Shown: piece after piece, positions 34,801-42,255 of the stretch | Layout of the letters: every line of letters starts with the position of its first letter | How positions within the stretch are numbered: position 1 is the stretch's first letter | Origin: Listeria ivanovii subsp. londoniensis | GTDB lineage: Bacteria > Bacillota > Bacilli > Lactobacillales > Listeriaceae | DNA length: 64,000 bases | NCBI RefSeq assembly: GCF_000763495.1 | Contig: NZ_CP009576.1 | Coordinates: forward strand, 1,932,001 to 1,996,000 | Direction of reading: 5' to 3' | Made by a program: the position numbers and the translations under genes | Notes under the pieces: generated by a model | What the model was told of the DNA's origin: nothing | Databases searched by the model: none | The model's input: only the letters and a program-made list of their open reading frames with translations

Positions 34801-35078
34801 AACTGCATTTGCACGTTAAAGCTAAAAGGACCCACTTCACCTCGATAACTTACACCAGTTTCACTAAAAGTAACATCTGCTCCTTCTGATAATAAAGGAT
34901 AGGCTACTATGTTATTTTTTTGGTGTTCGCGCACATAAATTTGCGACAATCTATTTTCTAACGGATTTTGGATGACTTGATTTAACATGATATCATTTAA
35001 TTTCATCCACGCTAACTGCCCTTGTTGATGAAAAGCAGCAGTAAAATTCACTTGCTTTATTTCGATTAATTTTGTCAC
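31818..35078 (-). CDS. GH94 1,2-beta-oligoglucan phosphorylase
   Basis: 1086 residues, matching the L. innocua enzyme Lin1839 (LiSOGP) in order, size and context; that enzyme phosphorolyses beta-1,2-linked gluco-oligosaccharides to glucose 1-phosphate and a shorter chain. The GH94 (alpha/alpha)6 domain occupies about 590-960, with SNYGDGDWDDTLQP near 725 carrying the likely general-acid aspartate, and the flanking motif QYSGAAWGTRDVSQGPFEF. No signal peptide, so cytoplasmic. GTG start overlaps the GH3 stop by one base (TAGTG). Confidence 0.9.
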   Translation of the reverse strand: MTKLIEIKQVNFTAAFHQQGQLAWMKLNDIMLNQVIQNPLENRLSQIYVREHQKNNIVAYPLLSEGADVTFSETGVSYRGEVGPFSFNVQMQFHPQGWFYDVQVEGEAEFDLIYLQDLGLAEQAAVRTNEAYMSQYIDYHVTEDEAGFTIQARQNQPQNDQFPAIQMGASTKIIGYATDGFDIYGTNYKLTNQLAALTEADLPNRVYQYEFAQITLQTEKFQSNGATTFYGYVTENQPVASGAKHENIMKLQASQAETDYRTVNKITRKKNIEKPITGEPVSEDWLQAKFPDRIQEEKQDDAILSFFTPNYAHVVTREKEAQLERPHGSILLDKVNLLNPETTLSATTYMYGAFLSQLVAGNTNMNKWNSHARNPLNILQTSGVRIYLEQDSKLRLLGVPSVWETGTNYSTWYYQLADDLITVQTTLTTASKEAYVTVKSEQGRAYKLVLTNQVTMGTNEYDTTVKKAIENNVVTYYPADDSPILATYPALRFRVDGSYETVTDESYFAEEFVGTAGLDVFVFEAANHAIFHVQTKFTEEFAEIQPDLEVAMKEIRANYDELTAQFHLNHPSMAAEKLNLTVYWYAHQMLVHYASPHGLEQYSGAAWGTRDVSQGPFEFFLATGNKAVLRKLILTIYSHQYRDTGDWPQWFMFDKYTSIQQEESHGDVIVWPLKIIGDYLEMTGDTGILEEKIPFVDRTSKNFTNETSTLMEHIELTVKTIESRFMKGTALSNYGDGDWDDTLQPANAQLKKNMVSSWTVALTYQAFKRLAEYLPTGDKFATLATRVQTDFEQYMIGKTDVIPGFLYLEEGKAPVWMIHPEDKDTNIKYRLIPLTRSVIAELVSKEQAQRNFDIIDTHLLHPDGVRLMSEPAHYAGGVSTHFKRAEQAANFGREVGLQYVHAHIRYIESLAKIGDTNAWHMLEVINPINIKEVVPNAMLRQSNTYFSSSDAAFLDRYQAQNEFSRVKEGRIPVKGGWRIYSSGPGIYLHQLISSVLGIRQTEDAFMFDPILPAELDGLECHIELDNYPLDITFELSDDAGILVDGEKQPLENEANPYRTGAIILPKKNLTSKCSQITIKFQKNNRL

Positions 35079-37246
35079 TAGACTTCCCCCACTTCCACTT
35101 CAAAAGTATCGACATTTTCACTACTTGTTCCAACAAAAATTCGGTGTAATCCTGGTTCTTGCACTTTTTCTAATCGATGGTTGTAGAATGAAAATGCCTC
35201 CGTTGTTAATTCAAAAGTAATTGTTTTTTCCTCACCTGGTTGAAGCGCTACTTTTTCAAATGCTTTTAGTTCTTTGACAGGACGTGAAATGGTGGCTGTT
35301 ACATCTTGTACGTAAATTTGAATCACTTCTTTTCCTGCAATTTGGCTTTTATTTTTCAATGTCACTTTCACTTCTAATGACTCACCTAGCTGGATTTGTT
35401 TTGGCAACTCGGCTGTCTTCCATTCGAATTCACTATAGCTTTTGCCGTAACCGAATGAATAATAAGGTTCATTTGGAATATCAAGATAATGAGAAACATA
35501 ACGTTCGCCTTTGTTTGCTTCTGTTTGCGGTCGGCCGGTTCGTAAATGATTGTAGTAAACAGGAATTTGCCCCGTAGTTTGTGGGAATGACATTGATAAT
35601 TTACCAGAAGGATTGCTTTTGCCGACTAATAAATCCGCTGTTACCCGACCTGCTTCTGTTCCTGGAAACCATAGTTCTAACAGCGCGTCACTTACTTCTG
35701 CTAATTCTTTTACTTCTAGCGGTCTGCCATTAAAAAGCGCGACTACAACTGGTTTCCCAAAAGATTTTACATAGTTCGCTAAGTCATATTGTGCTTCTGG
35801 TAAACGGATTGTAGCAAGGCTTCCCGCTTCACCGCCCCATTCATTCTTTTCACCTAACGCAAGCACCACCACTTCTGATGACTGGATTGCTTTTTCAATT
35901 TCAGCTTTATTTTCTGCTGTAAGTGTGGTGTAGTCAGTGCTTACAGTTGTTAATTCAGAAAAAACTTCCACCAAGCCTGTTTCAACGTTAACGCCGTCTT
36001 TTTCGTCCCCGTAAACATTCCATCCGCCAAGAATATCGTTGGAAGTGGCAAGCGGACCAATTAGCGCAATTTTAGTCGTCTCAGCGAGCGGCAATATTTG
36101 CTGTTTATTTTCTAGTAAAACAGCAGATTCCAAGCCTGCTTCCCGTGATTTCCGGCGATTTCCAGGAGTTAAAATATCCATTTGACGCGATTTTTCTTTC
36201 AAACCACGATACGGATCCTCAAAAAGTCCTAAGTCATTTTTTAATTGTAAAATACGTAAAACTGCTTCATCTACTAAACTTTCGGATAATTTATTAGCTT
36301 CAATCAACCCTTTTAATTCATGTATATAGCAAGTGGTCATCATTTCCATATCAACACCAGCTTCCATTGAAAACTGGGCGGCTTCTGCTGGATTTCTTGC
36401 AGTTCCGTGGTTAATTACTTCAGCAACCGCTCCCCAATCAGAAATTAATACTCCGTCAAAATTCATTGCTTGTCGTAAAACGTCTCGATTTAACCATTTG
36501 TTCATAGTTGCCGGAACTCCATCTACCACATTAAAAGCAGTCATGACAAGTTTTGCTCCCGCATGAATCGCTGCCTCATATGCTGGTAAATAATTTTGAT
36601 ATAGCTCGCGCGTAGACATATTCACCGTATTATATTCAAGTCCAGCCTCCGCCGCTCCGTATGCCGCAAAATGTTTTACACAAGCAGCAAGATTCGCTTT
36701 ATTTTCATGAAGTTTGCTAGCATCACCCTGATACCCTGCAACCATCGCTTTCCCCAACTCGCTGTTTAAAAATGGATCTTCCCCAGTGGATTCCATCACA
36801 CGTCCCCACCTAGGGTCACGTACTAAATCAAGCATCGGTGAAAAAGTGACATGATGTCCGTCTGCAGTAGCCTCAAGTGCTGCAACTTCCGCCATCGTCC
36901 GCACGGTTTCTCGGTCAAACGAACAACCAAGCGCAAGCGGAATTGGAAAAACGGTTTTATAGCCATGAATGACATCCGCCATAAAAATCAGTGGAATTCC
37001 TAGTCGGTTTGTTTTTAAATAAGCTTCTTGAATTCCGAGCATATCTTCTGCTGAACTCGATCCAAGAACGGAACCTGCATTTTCAGTATGAGCATCCGTT
37101 AATTTCATTTCTTGAAGCACCGGCCCTGTCAATTCGGCGTTTTCCTTTGCTCCTTTAAAAAGAAAGGGAGATAATTGTAGACATTGAGCAATTTTTTCAT
37201 CTAACGTCATTTCCGCCAATAAAGCGGTTAAATTCTCTTGTTTCAT
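35078..37246 (-). CDS. GH3 family beta-glucosidase
   Basis: 722 residues, no signal peptide. The N-terminal barrel has the nucleophile motif VLISDWGAV (Asp) at about 260-270, KHFAAYG, and DMVRDPRWGR-like LDLVRDPRWGRVMES. The middle alpha/beta domain (about 370-580) and a C-terminal fibronectin-III-like domain follow. The orthologue in L. innocua (Lin1840) prefers sophorose and similar beta-1,2 glucosides, so it likely finishes the short products of the phosphorylase. First gene of the leftward operon, with AGGAGG before the ATG. Confidence 0.9.
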   Translation of the reverse strand: MKQENLTALLAEMTLDEKIAQCLQLSPFLFKGAKENAELTGPVLQEMKLTDAHTENAGSVLGSSSAEDMLGIQEAYLKTNRLGIPLIFMADVIHGYKTVFPIPLALGCSFDRETVRTMAEVAALEATADGHHVTFSPMLDLVRDPRWGRVMESTGEDPFLNSELGKAMVAGYQGDASKLHENKANLAACVKHFAAYGAAEAGLEYNTVNMSTRELYQNYLPAYEAAIHAGAKLVMTAFNVVDGVPATMNKWLNRDVLRQAMNFDGVLISDWGAVAEVINHGTARNPAEAAQFSMEAGVDMEMMTTCYIHELKGLIEANKLSESLVDEAVLRILQLKNDLGLFEDPYRGLKEKSRQMDILTPGNRRKSREAGLESAVLLENKQQILPLAETTKIALIGPLATSNDILGGWNVYGDEKDGVNVETGLVEVFSELTTVSTDYTTLTAENKAEIEKAIQSSEVVVLALGEKNEWGGEAGSLATIRLPEAQYDLANYVKSFGKPVVVALFNGRPLEVKELAEVSDALLELWFPGTEAGRVTADLLVGKSNPSGKLSMSFPQTTGQIPVYYNHLRTGRPQTEANKGERYVSHYLDIPNEPYYSFGYGKSYSEFEWKTAELPKQIQLGESLEVKVTLKNKSQIAGKEVIQIYVQDVTATISRPVKELKAFEKVALQPGEEKTITFELTTEAFSFYNHRLEKVQEPGLHRIFVGTSSENVDTFEVEVGEV

Positions 37247-37268
37247 AAGAACCTCCTGAACACATTTT

Positions 37269-37326
37269 TCGAAACGTTTCTATTCAAATATAACAACAGT
37301 ATAAGCGCTTTCTTTTCTTTAGTCAA
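37269..37326 (-). promoter_or_regulatory. promoter and LacI-type operator of the GH3-GH94 operon
   Basis: Read leftward, TTGACT (37326-37321), a 17-base spacer and TATACT (37303-37298) form a strong promoter. The operator TCGAAACGTTTCTAT on the plus strand (37269-37283) lies just downstream of the start point. The spacer carries AAGCGCTT, a partial cre. Confidence 0.8.
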
Positions 37327-37483
37327 CAGAAAAAGAACTTCACATAAATAATAATCGACTTTCATCAGTTTCTTCTATACTATTCCGTTTTCTCAAAAAT
37401 CGCATACAGAAAATAAACTTCCTTTAAAACCATTGATACATATAGCTTCATGCAACAAATTTAAAAAAAATTTAGCAATTCGC

Positions 37484-37534
37484 TTGAAAACGATTACATT
37501 ATATACTATAATAATCTTGTCGAAACGTTTCTAT
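37484..37534 (+). promoter_or_regulatory. promoter, cre and LacI-type operator of the sugar ABC operon
   Basis: TTGAAA (37484-37489) and TATAAT (37507-37512) with a 17-base spacer form a promoter. TTGAAAACGATTACATT (37484-37500) matches the cre consensus at every position and covers the -35, so CcpA should repress. A second copy of TCGAAACGTTTCTAT (37520-37534) lies at the start point. The remaining leader to the gene start (about 140 bases) shows nothing obvious. Confidence 0.85.
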
Positions 37535-37676
37535 AAAATATTCAGTATGTGAATTAATTTTCACAATTTGTTTTTCCCAGTACGTAGCAAGCATTGTTCC
37601 GTACAACTTGTTTTATTTCAGATACTTCAGTCATAAAGAGTTGTTTTGAAAAAAACCAAAAAATGGAGGAAAAATC

Positions 37677-38918
37677 ATGAAAAAAAAGATGTTTGCACTA
37701 TTAGCTTTGTTGTTATCACTTAGTTTAGTTCTTATGGCGTGTGGGTCAAAAGATGATGCAAATTCAAGCGATTCTAAAGTATTAAATGTTTGGGCAATGG
37801 GAGACGAAGCAAAATCTTTAAAAGAACTAGCACTGAAATTTACGAAAGAAACGGGCATCGAAGTAAAAGTTCAAGTTATTCCTTGGGCAAACGCACATGA
37901 CAAACTACTTACTGCCGTCGCTTCCAAATCTGGTCCCGATGTTGTCCAAATGGGTACAACTTGGATGCCTGAATTTGTCGAAGCTGGAGCATTACTGGAT
38001 ATTACAAAAGATGTAGAAAAAAGTAAAAATATGAATTCCGATTTATTTTTCCCTGGTTCAGTGAAAACAACACAATTTGACGGGAAAACTTATGGTGTTC
38101 CGTGGTATGCAGAAACTCGTGTACTCTTCTATCGTACAGATTTACTGAAAAAAGTTGGTTACGATGAAGCACCAAAAACTTGGGATGAATTATCAGACGC
38201 TGCTTTAAAACTTTCCAAACGTGGCAAAGATATGTATGGTTTCGCAGTTGATCCAAATGAACAAACGACTGGTTTCATTTTCGGTCGTCAAAATGGTTCT
38301 CCTTTGTTTGATAAAAATGACCAACCTGTTTTCAATAAAGCGCCTTTTGTTGGTGCTGTTTCTTACCTAGACAGCTTCATTAAAAACGGTTCAGCTCCTG
38401 ATACCGATCTTGGTTTAGACGCTTCTCAAAGCTTTGGTGGAGACGGTATCGTTCCAATGTTTATGAGTGGTCCTTGGATGGTTAACACTTTAAAAGATAC
38501 TGCACCAGACATTGATGGGAAATGGGCAACTGCAGTTTTACCTAAAAAAGAAAACAACATGTCTAGTTTAGGTGGAGCTAACCTTTCCGTTTTCAAATAT
38601 AGTGATAAAAAAGACGATGCGCTGAAATTCATGGATTACATGAGCCAACCTGACGTGCAACTTTCTTGGTTAAAAGATACGAACTCGATGCCTGCTCGTA
38701 TGGATGCATGGGAAGACGATATGCTCAAAAACGACCCTTACTATAAAGTATTCGGCGAACAAATGCAAACTGCTGAACCAATGCCACTAATTCCTCAGTT
38801 TGAAGAAATTGCTCAACTATATGGTAAATCTTGGGAACAAATTTATCGTGGTGGTGCAGATGTACAAACACAAATGGATACCTTTAACGATCAAGTAGAA
38901 ACGCTTCTTAAAAAATAA
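37677..38918 (+). CDS. sugar ABC transporter solute-binding lipoprotein (sophoro-oligosaccharide)
   Basis: 413 residues: a type II signal peptide with lipobox LMAC (about residues 19-22), then a family-1 binding protein fold (VLNVWAMGDEAKSLKEL, DVVQMGTTWMPEF, YGVPWYAETRVLFYR). The equivalent L. innocua protein (Lin1841) binds beta-1,2-gluco-oligosaccharides, which fits the operon. Strong TGGAGGAAAA site. Expression is controlled by the cre/operator promoter upstream. Confidence 0.9.
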   Translation: MKKKMFALLALLLSLSLVLMACGSKDDANSSDSKVLNVWAMGDEAKSLKELALKFTKETGIEVKVQVIPWANAHDKLLTAVASKSGPDVVQMGTTWMPEFVEAGALLDITKDVEKSKNMNSDLFFPGSVKTTQFDGKTYGVPWYAETRVLFYRTDLLKKVGYDEAPKTWDELSDAALKLSKRGKDMYGFAVDPNEQTTGFIFGRQNGSPLFDKNDQPVFNKAPFVGAVSYLDSFIKNGSAPDTDLGLDASQSFGGDGIVPMFMSGPWMVNTLKDTAPDIDGKWATAVLPKKENNMSSLGGANLSVFKYSDKKDDALKFMDYMSQPDVQLSWLKDTNSMPARMDAWEDDMLKNDPYYKVFGEQMQTAEPMPLIPQFEEIAQLYGKSWEQIYRGGADVQTQMDTFNDQVETLLKK

Positions 38919-38924
38919 CGAATA

Positions 38925-38963
38925 AAAAGGGCAAATATAGGTAGCACAGCTATTTGCCCTTTT
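38925..38963 (+). promoter_or_regulatory. intergenic hairpin between binding protein and permease genes
   Basis: AAAAGGGCAAATA (38925-38937) and TATTTGCCCTTTT (38951-38963) form a perfect 13-bp stem without a long T run. Such hairpins stabilise the binding-protein mRNA or attenuate read-through, keeping binding protein in excess of permease. Confidence 0.7.
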
Positions 38964-38980
38964 AGAATGGAACTGATGTT

Positions 38981-39874
38981 ATGAAACAATTTTTAAATAA
39001 AAACACACCCTATTTGTTTATTTCGCCAGCACTATTTTTACTTCTTCTGTTTTCGCTCCTACCAATTATGCTTGCTTTCGTTATTAGTTTTACTGATATT
39101 GATTTAGTTGGGCTCGCGGACTATTCAAAGATTAACTTTATTGGTTTTGATAATTACGTCAATATTATGCAAGACCCGGTATTTTTAAAATCCATTTTTA
39201 ATACACTCTTCTACGTTATTATCGGGGTTCCGCTTGTTATTATTTGTTCGCTTGGTATTGCTCTTATGATTAACTTTTCGCAAGCAAAGATTTTCCAATT
39301 TTTCCGGTTAATCTTCTACACTCCTTCGATTACAAACGTTGTCGCTGTTGCGGTTGTTTGGAGTTACTTATATAATCCACGGTTCGGTTTACTTAACTAC
39401 TTACTTTCTTTCCTAGATTTAGGACCTGTTCCGTGGCTTCAAGACCCTACTATCGCAAAACTTTCCTTGATTGTGCTGGCTGTATGGCGGGCAATCGGTG
39501 TGAATATGATTATTTTCTTAGCAGCACTTCAAGGCATTCCAAAAGAATACTACGAAGCGGCCTCCCTTGACGGAGCAAATAGTCGCCAGCAGTTATTTAA
39601 AATTACCGTTCCAATGCTTCGTTTTGCGATATTCTTCGTAACGGTTACAACGATGATTGGTTGGCTGCAATTCTTCGAGGAACCATTTGTTATGACAGAA
39701 GGTGGACCGCTGGATAGCACGAATTCCGTCGCCCTCTTCATCTATCAAAACGGTTTCCAACTTAGTAAATTTGGTTATGCCGCTGCTGGATCGTTTATAT
39801 TGTTTATCGCGATTATTATTATCACGCTTATTCAATTTCGAATCCAGCGTAAAAATAATGGTGGGGATATTTAA
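38981..39874 (+). CDS. sugar ABC transporter permease (MalF-like)
   Basis: 297 residues, six membrane helices, with the EAA loop YYEAASLDGANSRQQLFKITVP that docks with the ATPase. First of two permeases in the oligosaccharide importer. No ATPase gene follows, so a shared MsmK-type ATPase encoded elsewhere must energise it. Ribosome-binding site is weak (GGAACTG), which fits the lower expression expected after the hairpin. Confidence 0.9.
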   Translation: MKQFLNKNTPYLFISPALFLLLLFSLLPIMLAFVISFTDIDLVGLADYSKINFIGFDNYVNIMQDPVFLKSIFNTLFYVIIGVPLVIICSLGIALMINFSQAKIFQFFRLIFYTPSITNVVAVAVVWSYLYNPRFGLLNYLLSFLDLGPVPWLQDPTIAKLSLIVLAVWRAIGVNMIIFLAALQGIPKEYYEAASLDGANSRQQLFKITVPMLRFAIFFVTVTTMIGWLQFFEEPFVMTEGGPLDSTNSVALFIYQNGFQLSKFGYAAAGSFILFIAIIIITLIQFRIQRKNNGGDI

Positions 39875-39891
39875 GAGAGGAGTTTTTATAC

Positions 39892-40722
39892 ATGAATCAA
39901 TATACGCAAAAATCGCGTGGAGCTAAAATTGCTGTCATTACTATTTTGACGGTTGGCGGATTCTTTATGATTTTACCGTTCATTTGGATGGTTCTCTCCT
40001 CTTTAAAAACGGATGCAGAAATTTTAAAAATCCCGCCTACGATTTGGCCTGAAACTTTTACGCTAGATAATTTCACGAAACTATTTACAGAGATGGACTT
40101 TGCTGTCTATTTAAAAAACACTTTAATCATTGTTTTCTTTTCCTTCTTCGGATTATTTTTAAATGCAATGGCAGGTTATGGTTTTGCGAAATTTAAATTT
40201 AAAGGAAAAAATAAATTATTTTATCTTGTACTTGCAACAATGATGATTCCTGGACAAGTGACAATGATTCCAGTTTATTTACTACTAAATGCAGCTGGAC
40301 TTACTAACACAATGACCGGGATTGTACTTCCAGGGCTGGTTGGTGCTTTTGGTATTTTCTTATTCCGGCAATTTATGTCAACTATCTCAGATGATTTACT
40401 TGAGGCAGCACGACTAGATGGTGCGAGCGAGTTTTATATTTTCTGGCGGATTATCATTCCTATTTCACGCCCTGTTCTCGCGGTACAAGGAATTCTTACC
40501 TTTATTGCTGGTTGGAACTCGTTCTTATGGCCATTAATTATTGCTAATGACGAGAAGTTCTACACATTATCAGTTGGCTTACAACTTTTAAAAGGACAAT
40601 ATGGCAGCAATTACGCACTTCAAATGGCTGGGGCAACATTCATGGTTATTCCAATTATCTTGATTTTTATGATTTTCCAAAAGTACATTTTAAAAGGATT
40701 CAATGTTTCTGGAATGAAATAA
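39892..40722 (+). CDS. sugar ABC transporter permease (MalG-like)
   Basis: 276 residues with six helices, EAA loop LEAARLDGASEFYIFWRIIIP, and the MalG-type N-terminus ILPFIWMVLSSLKTDAEI. Partner of the preceding permease, 17 bases apart, with a GAGAGGAG site. Ends the importer operon before a strong terminator. Confidence 0.9.
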   Translation: MNQYTQKSRGAKIAVITILTVGGFFMILPFIWMVLSSLKTDAEILKIPPTIWPETFTLDNFTKLFTEMDFAVYLKNTLIIVFFSFFGLFLNAMAGYGFAKFKFKGKNKLFYLVLATMMIPGQVTMIPVYLLLNAAGLTNTMTGIVLPGLVGAFGIFLFRQFMSTISDDLLEAARLDGASEFYIFWRIIIPISRPVLAVQGILTFIAGWNSFLWPLIIANDEKFYTLSVGLQLLKGQYGSNYALQMAGATFMVIPIILIFMIFQKYILKGFNVSGMK

Positions 40723-40727
40723 TTGGC

Positions 40728-40770
40728 AAACAAAAAGCTTATTCGGACAGTCGAATAAGCTTTTTGTTTT
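40728..40770. terminator. bidirectional terminator between the sugar ABC operon and gltD
   Basis: A perfect 18-bp stem (AAACAAAAAGCTTATTCG and its complement, 40728-40745 and 40752-40769) with A and T runs on both sides. Confidence 0.92.
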
Positions 40771-40771
40771 A

Positions 40772-42241
40772 TTATGGTAAAAAAGTTTCTCCCATCAAGT
40801 AAAAATCCACTTCTCTAGCAGCTTCACGACCTTCTGCGATAGCTGTTACAACTAGACTTTGGCCATGACGAGCATCTCCACAAGCGAATACGCCTTCTTC
40901 ATTAGTACGATAAAATCCTTTCGCTGCATCAATGGTGTGTCGTTCCGTTTTATTAACACCAAAATTAGTGAAAATATCTTCTGTTGTTCCAGCAAAACCG
41001 ATGGCAATTAAGACCATATCTACTTCGAAAAATTTCTCGCTACCCTCGACCGGTGTGTATTTTCTTGTGGCCGTGTCTTCTACTACTTCTACTGTATGAA
41101 GACCAAGGAGGTTGCCTGCTTCATCTTTTTCAAATGCAGTTGTATTAATGAGATATTCACGTGGGTCTTTTCCGTAAACTGCTACTGCTTCTTCGTGCGC
41201 ATAGTCCATTTTGAAAACGCGCGGATACTGAGGCCACGGATTTTCACCTTTTCTTAATTCTGGCAATTTATCTTGAATCCCAAATTGATAAATACTTTTC
41301 GCACCTTGTCTGAGGGCTGTTGCCACACAATCCGCACCTGTATCTCCACCGCCAATAATAACAACATTTTTTCCTTTTGCTGAAAGGGTTTGGACACCGC
41401 CGTTATCTAAATTGTCACGCGTACTTTGCGTTAAATATGGAACGGCGAAATGAATCCCTTTTGCATCGCGTCCAGCAAGTGGAATATCGCGTGCGTTACC
41501 AGCTCCAGTTGCAAGAACGACAGAATCATACTCGCTACGTAATTCAGCGAAACTAATATCACTACCTGCTGCTACGCCAGTAATAAATTCAATCCCTTCT
41601 TCTACCATCAAATTCACTCTGCGGGTTACTTGTTCTTTTTCTAGTTTCATTGTCGGGATTCCGTACATAAGCAAGCCACCAACACGATCACTTTTTTCAA
41701 ATACGGTAACACTATGTCCTGCTTGATTCAGTTGATCTGCACACGCTAAACCTGCTGGGCCAGAACCGATAACTGCAATTCGTTTACCAGTTCGATGTTT
41801 CGGAGGGGAAGGTTTAATCCAGCCTTCTTCAAAACCGCGGTCAATAATCGCTTTTTCAATGGATTTAATTCCTACTGCTGGTTCAGAAATTGCGACCGTA
41901 CAACCACCTTCACATGGTGCGGGACAAATCCGCCCTGTAAATTCCGGAAAATTATTGGTTTTTAAAAGTAGTTGTAATGCTTCATACCAATCACCTCGGT
42001 AAACTGCATCGTTCCACTCAGGAATTAAATTATGCAGCGGACAACCCGATACGCCATTTTTTATTTCCATTCCAACGCTACAAAAAGGGACACCACAATC
42101 CATACATCTGGCTGCTTGTATCGTTAAATCCGCTGCTGGCATTGGTAGACTATATTCATTCCAATCACGCGTCCGACTTTTCGGATCACGTCCTGGCGAA
42201 GGAATCCGATCATATTCCATAAATCCAGTTGCTTTTCCCAT
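40772..42241 (-). CDS. gltD: glutamate synthase small subunit
   Basis: 489-residue FAD/NADPH subunit that passes electrons to GltB. N-terminal iron-sulfur cysteines are in CMDCGVPFCS and CPAPCEGGC (about 40-110); the FAD site GSGPAGLACADQLNQAG is near 150-166 and the NADPH site IGGGDTGADCVATALRQG near 290-307. The C-terminus has FACGDARHGQSLVVTAIAEG. 14 bases after gltB. Controlled with gltB by GltC. Confidence 0.95.
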   Translation of the reverse strand: MGKATGFMEYDRIPSPGRDPKSRTRDWNEYSLPMPAADLTIQAARCMDCGVPFCSVGMEIKNGVSGCPLHNLIPEWNDAVYRGDWYEALQLLLKTNNFPEFTGRICPAPCEGGCTVAISEPAVGIKSIEKAIIDRGFEEGWIKPSPPKHRTGKRIAVIGSGPAGLACADQLNQAGHSVTVFEKSDRVGGLLMYGIPTMKLEKEQVTRRVNLMVEEGIEFITGVAAGSDISFAELRSEYDSVVLATGAGNARDIPLAGRDAKGIHFAVPYLTQSTRDNLDNGGVQTLSAKGKNVVIIGGGDTGADCVATALRQGAKSIYQFGIQDKLPELRKGENPWPQYPRVFKMDYAHEEAVAVYGKDPREYLINTTAFEKDEAGNLLGLHTVEVVEDTATRKYTPVEGSEKFFEVDMVLIAIGFAGTTEDIFTNFGVNKTERHTIDAAKGFYRTNEEGVFACGDARHGQSLVVTAIAEGREAAREVDFYLMGETFLP

Positions 42242-42255
42242 GTTTCCACTCCTCC

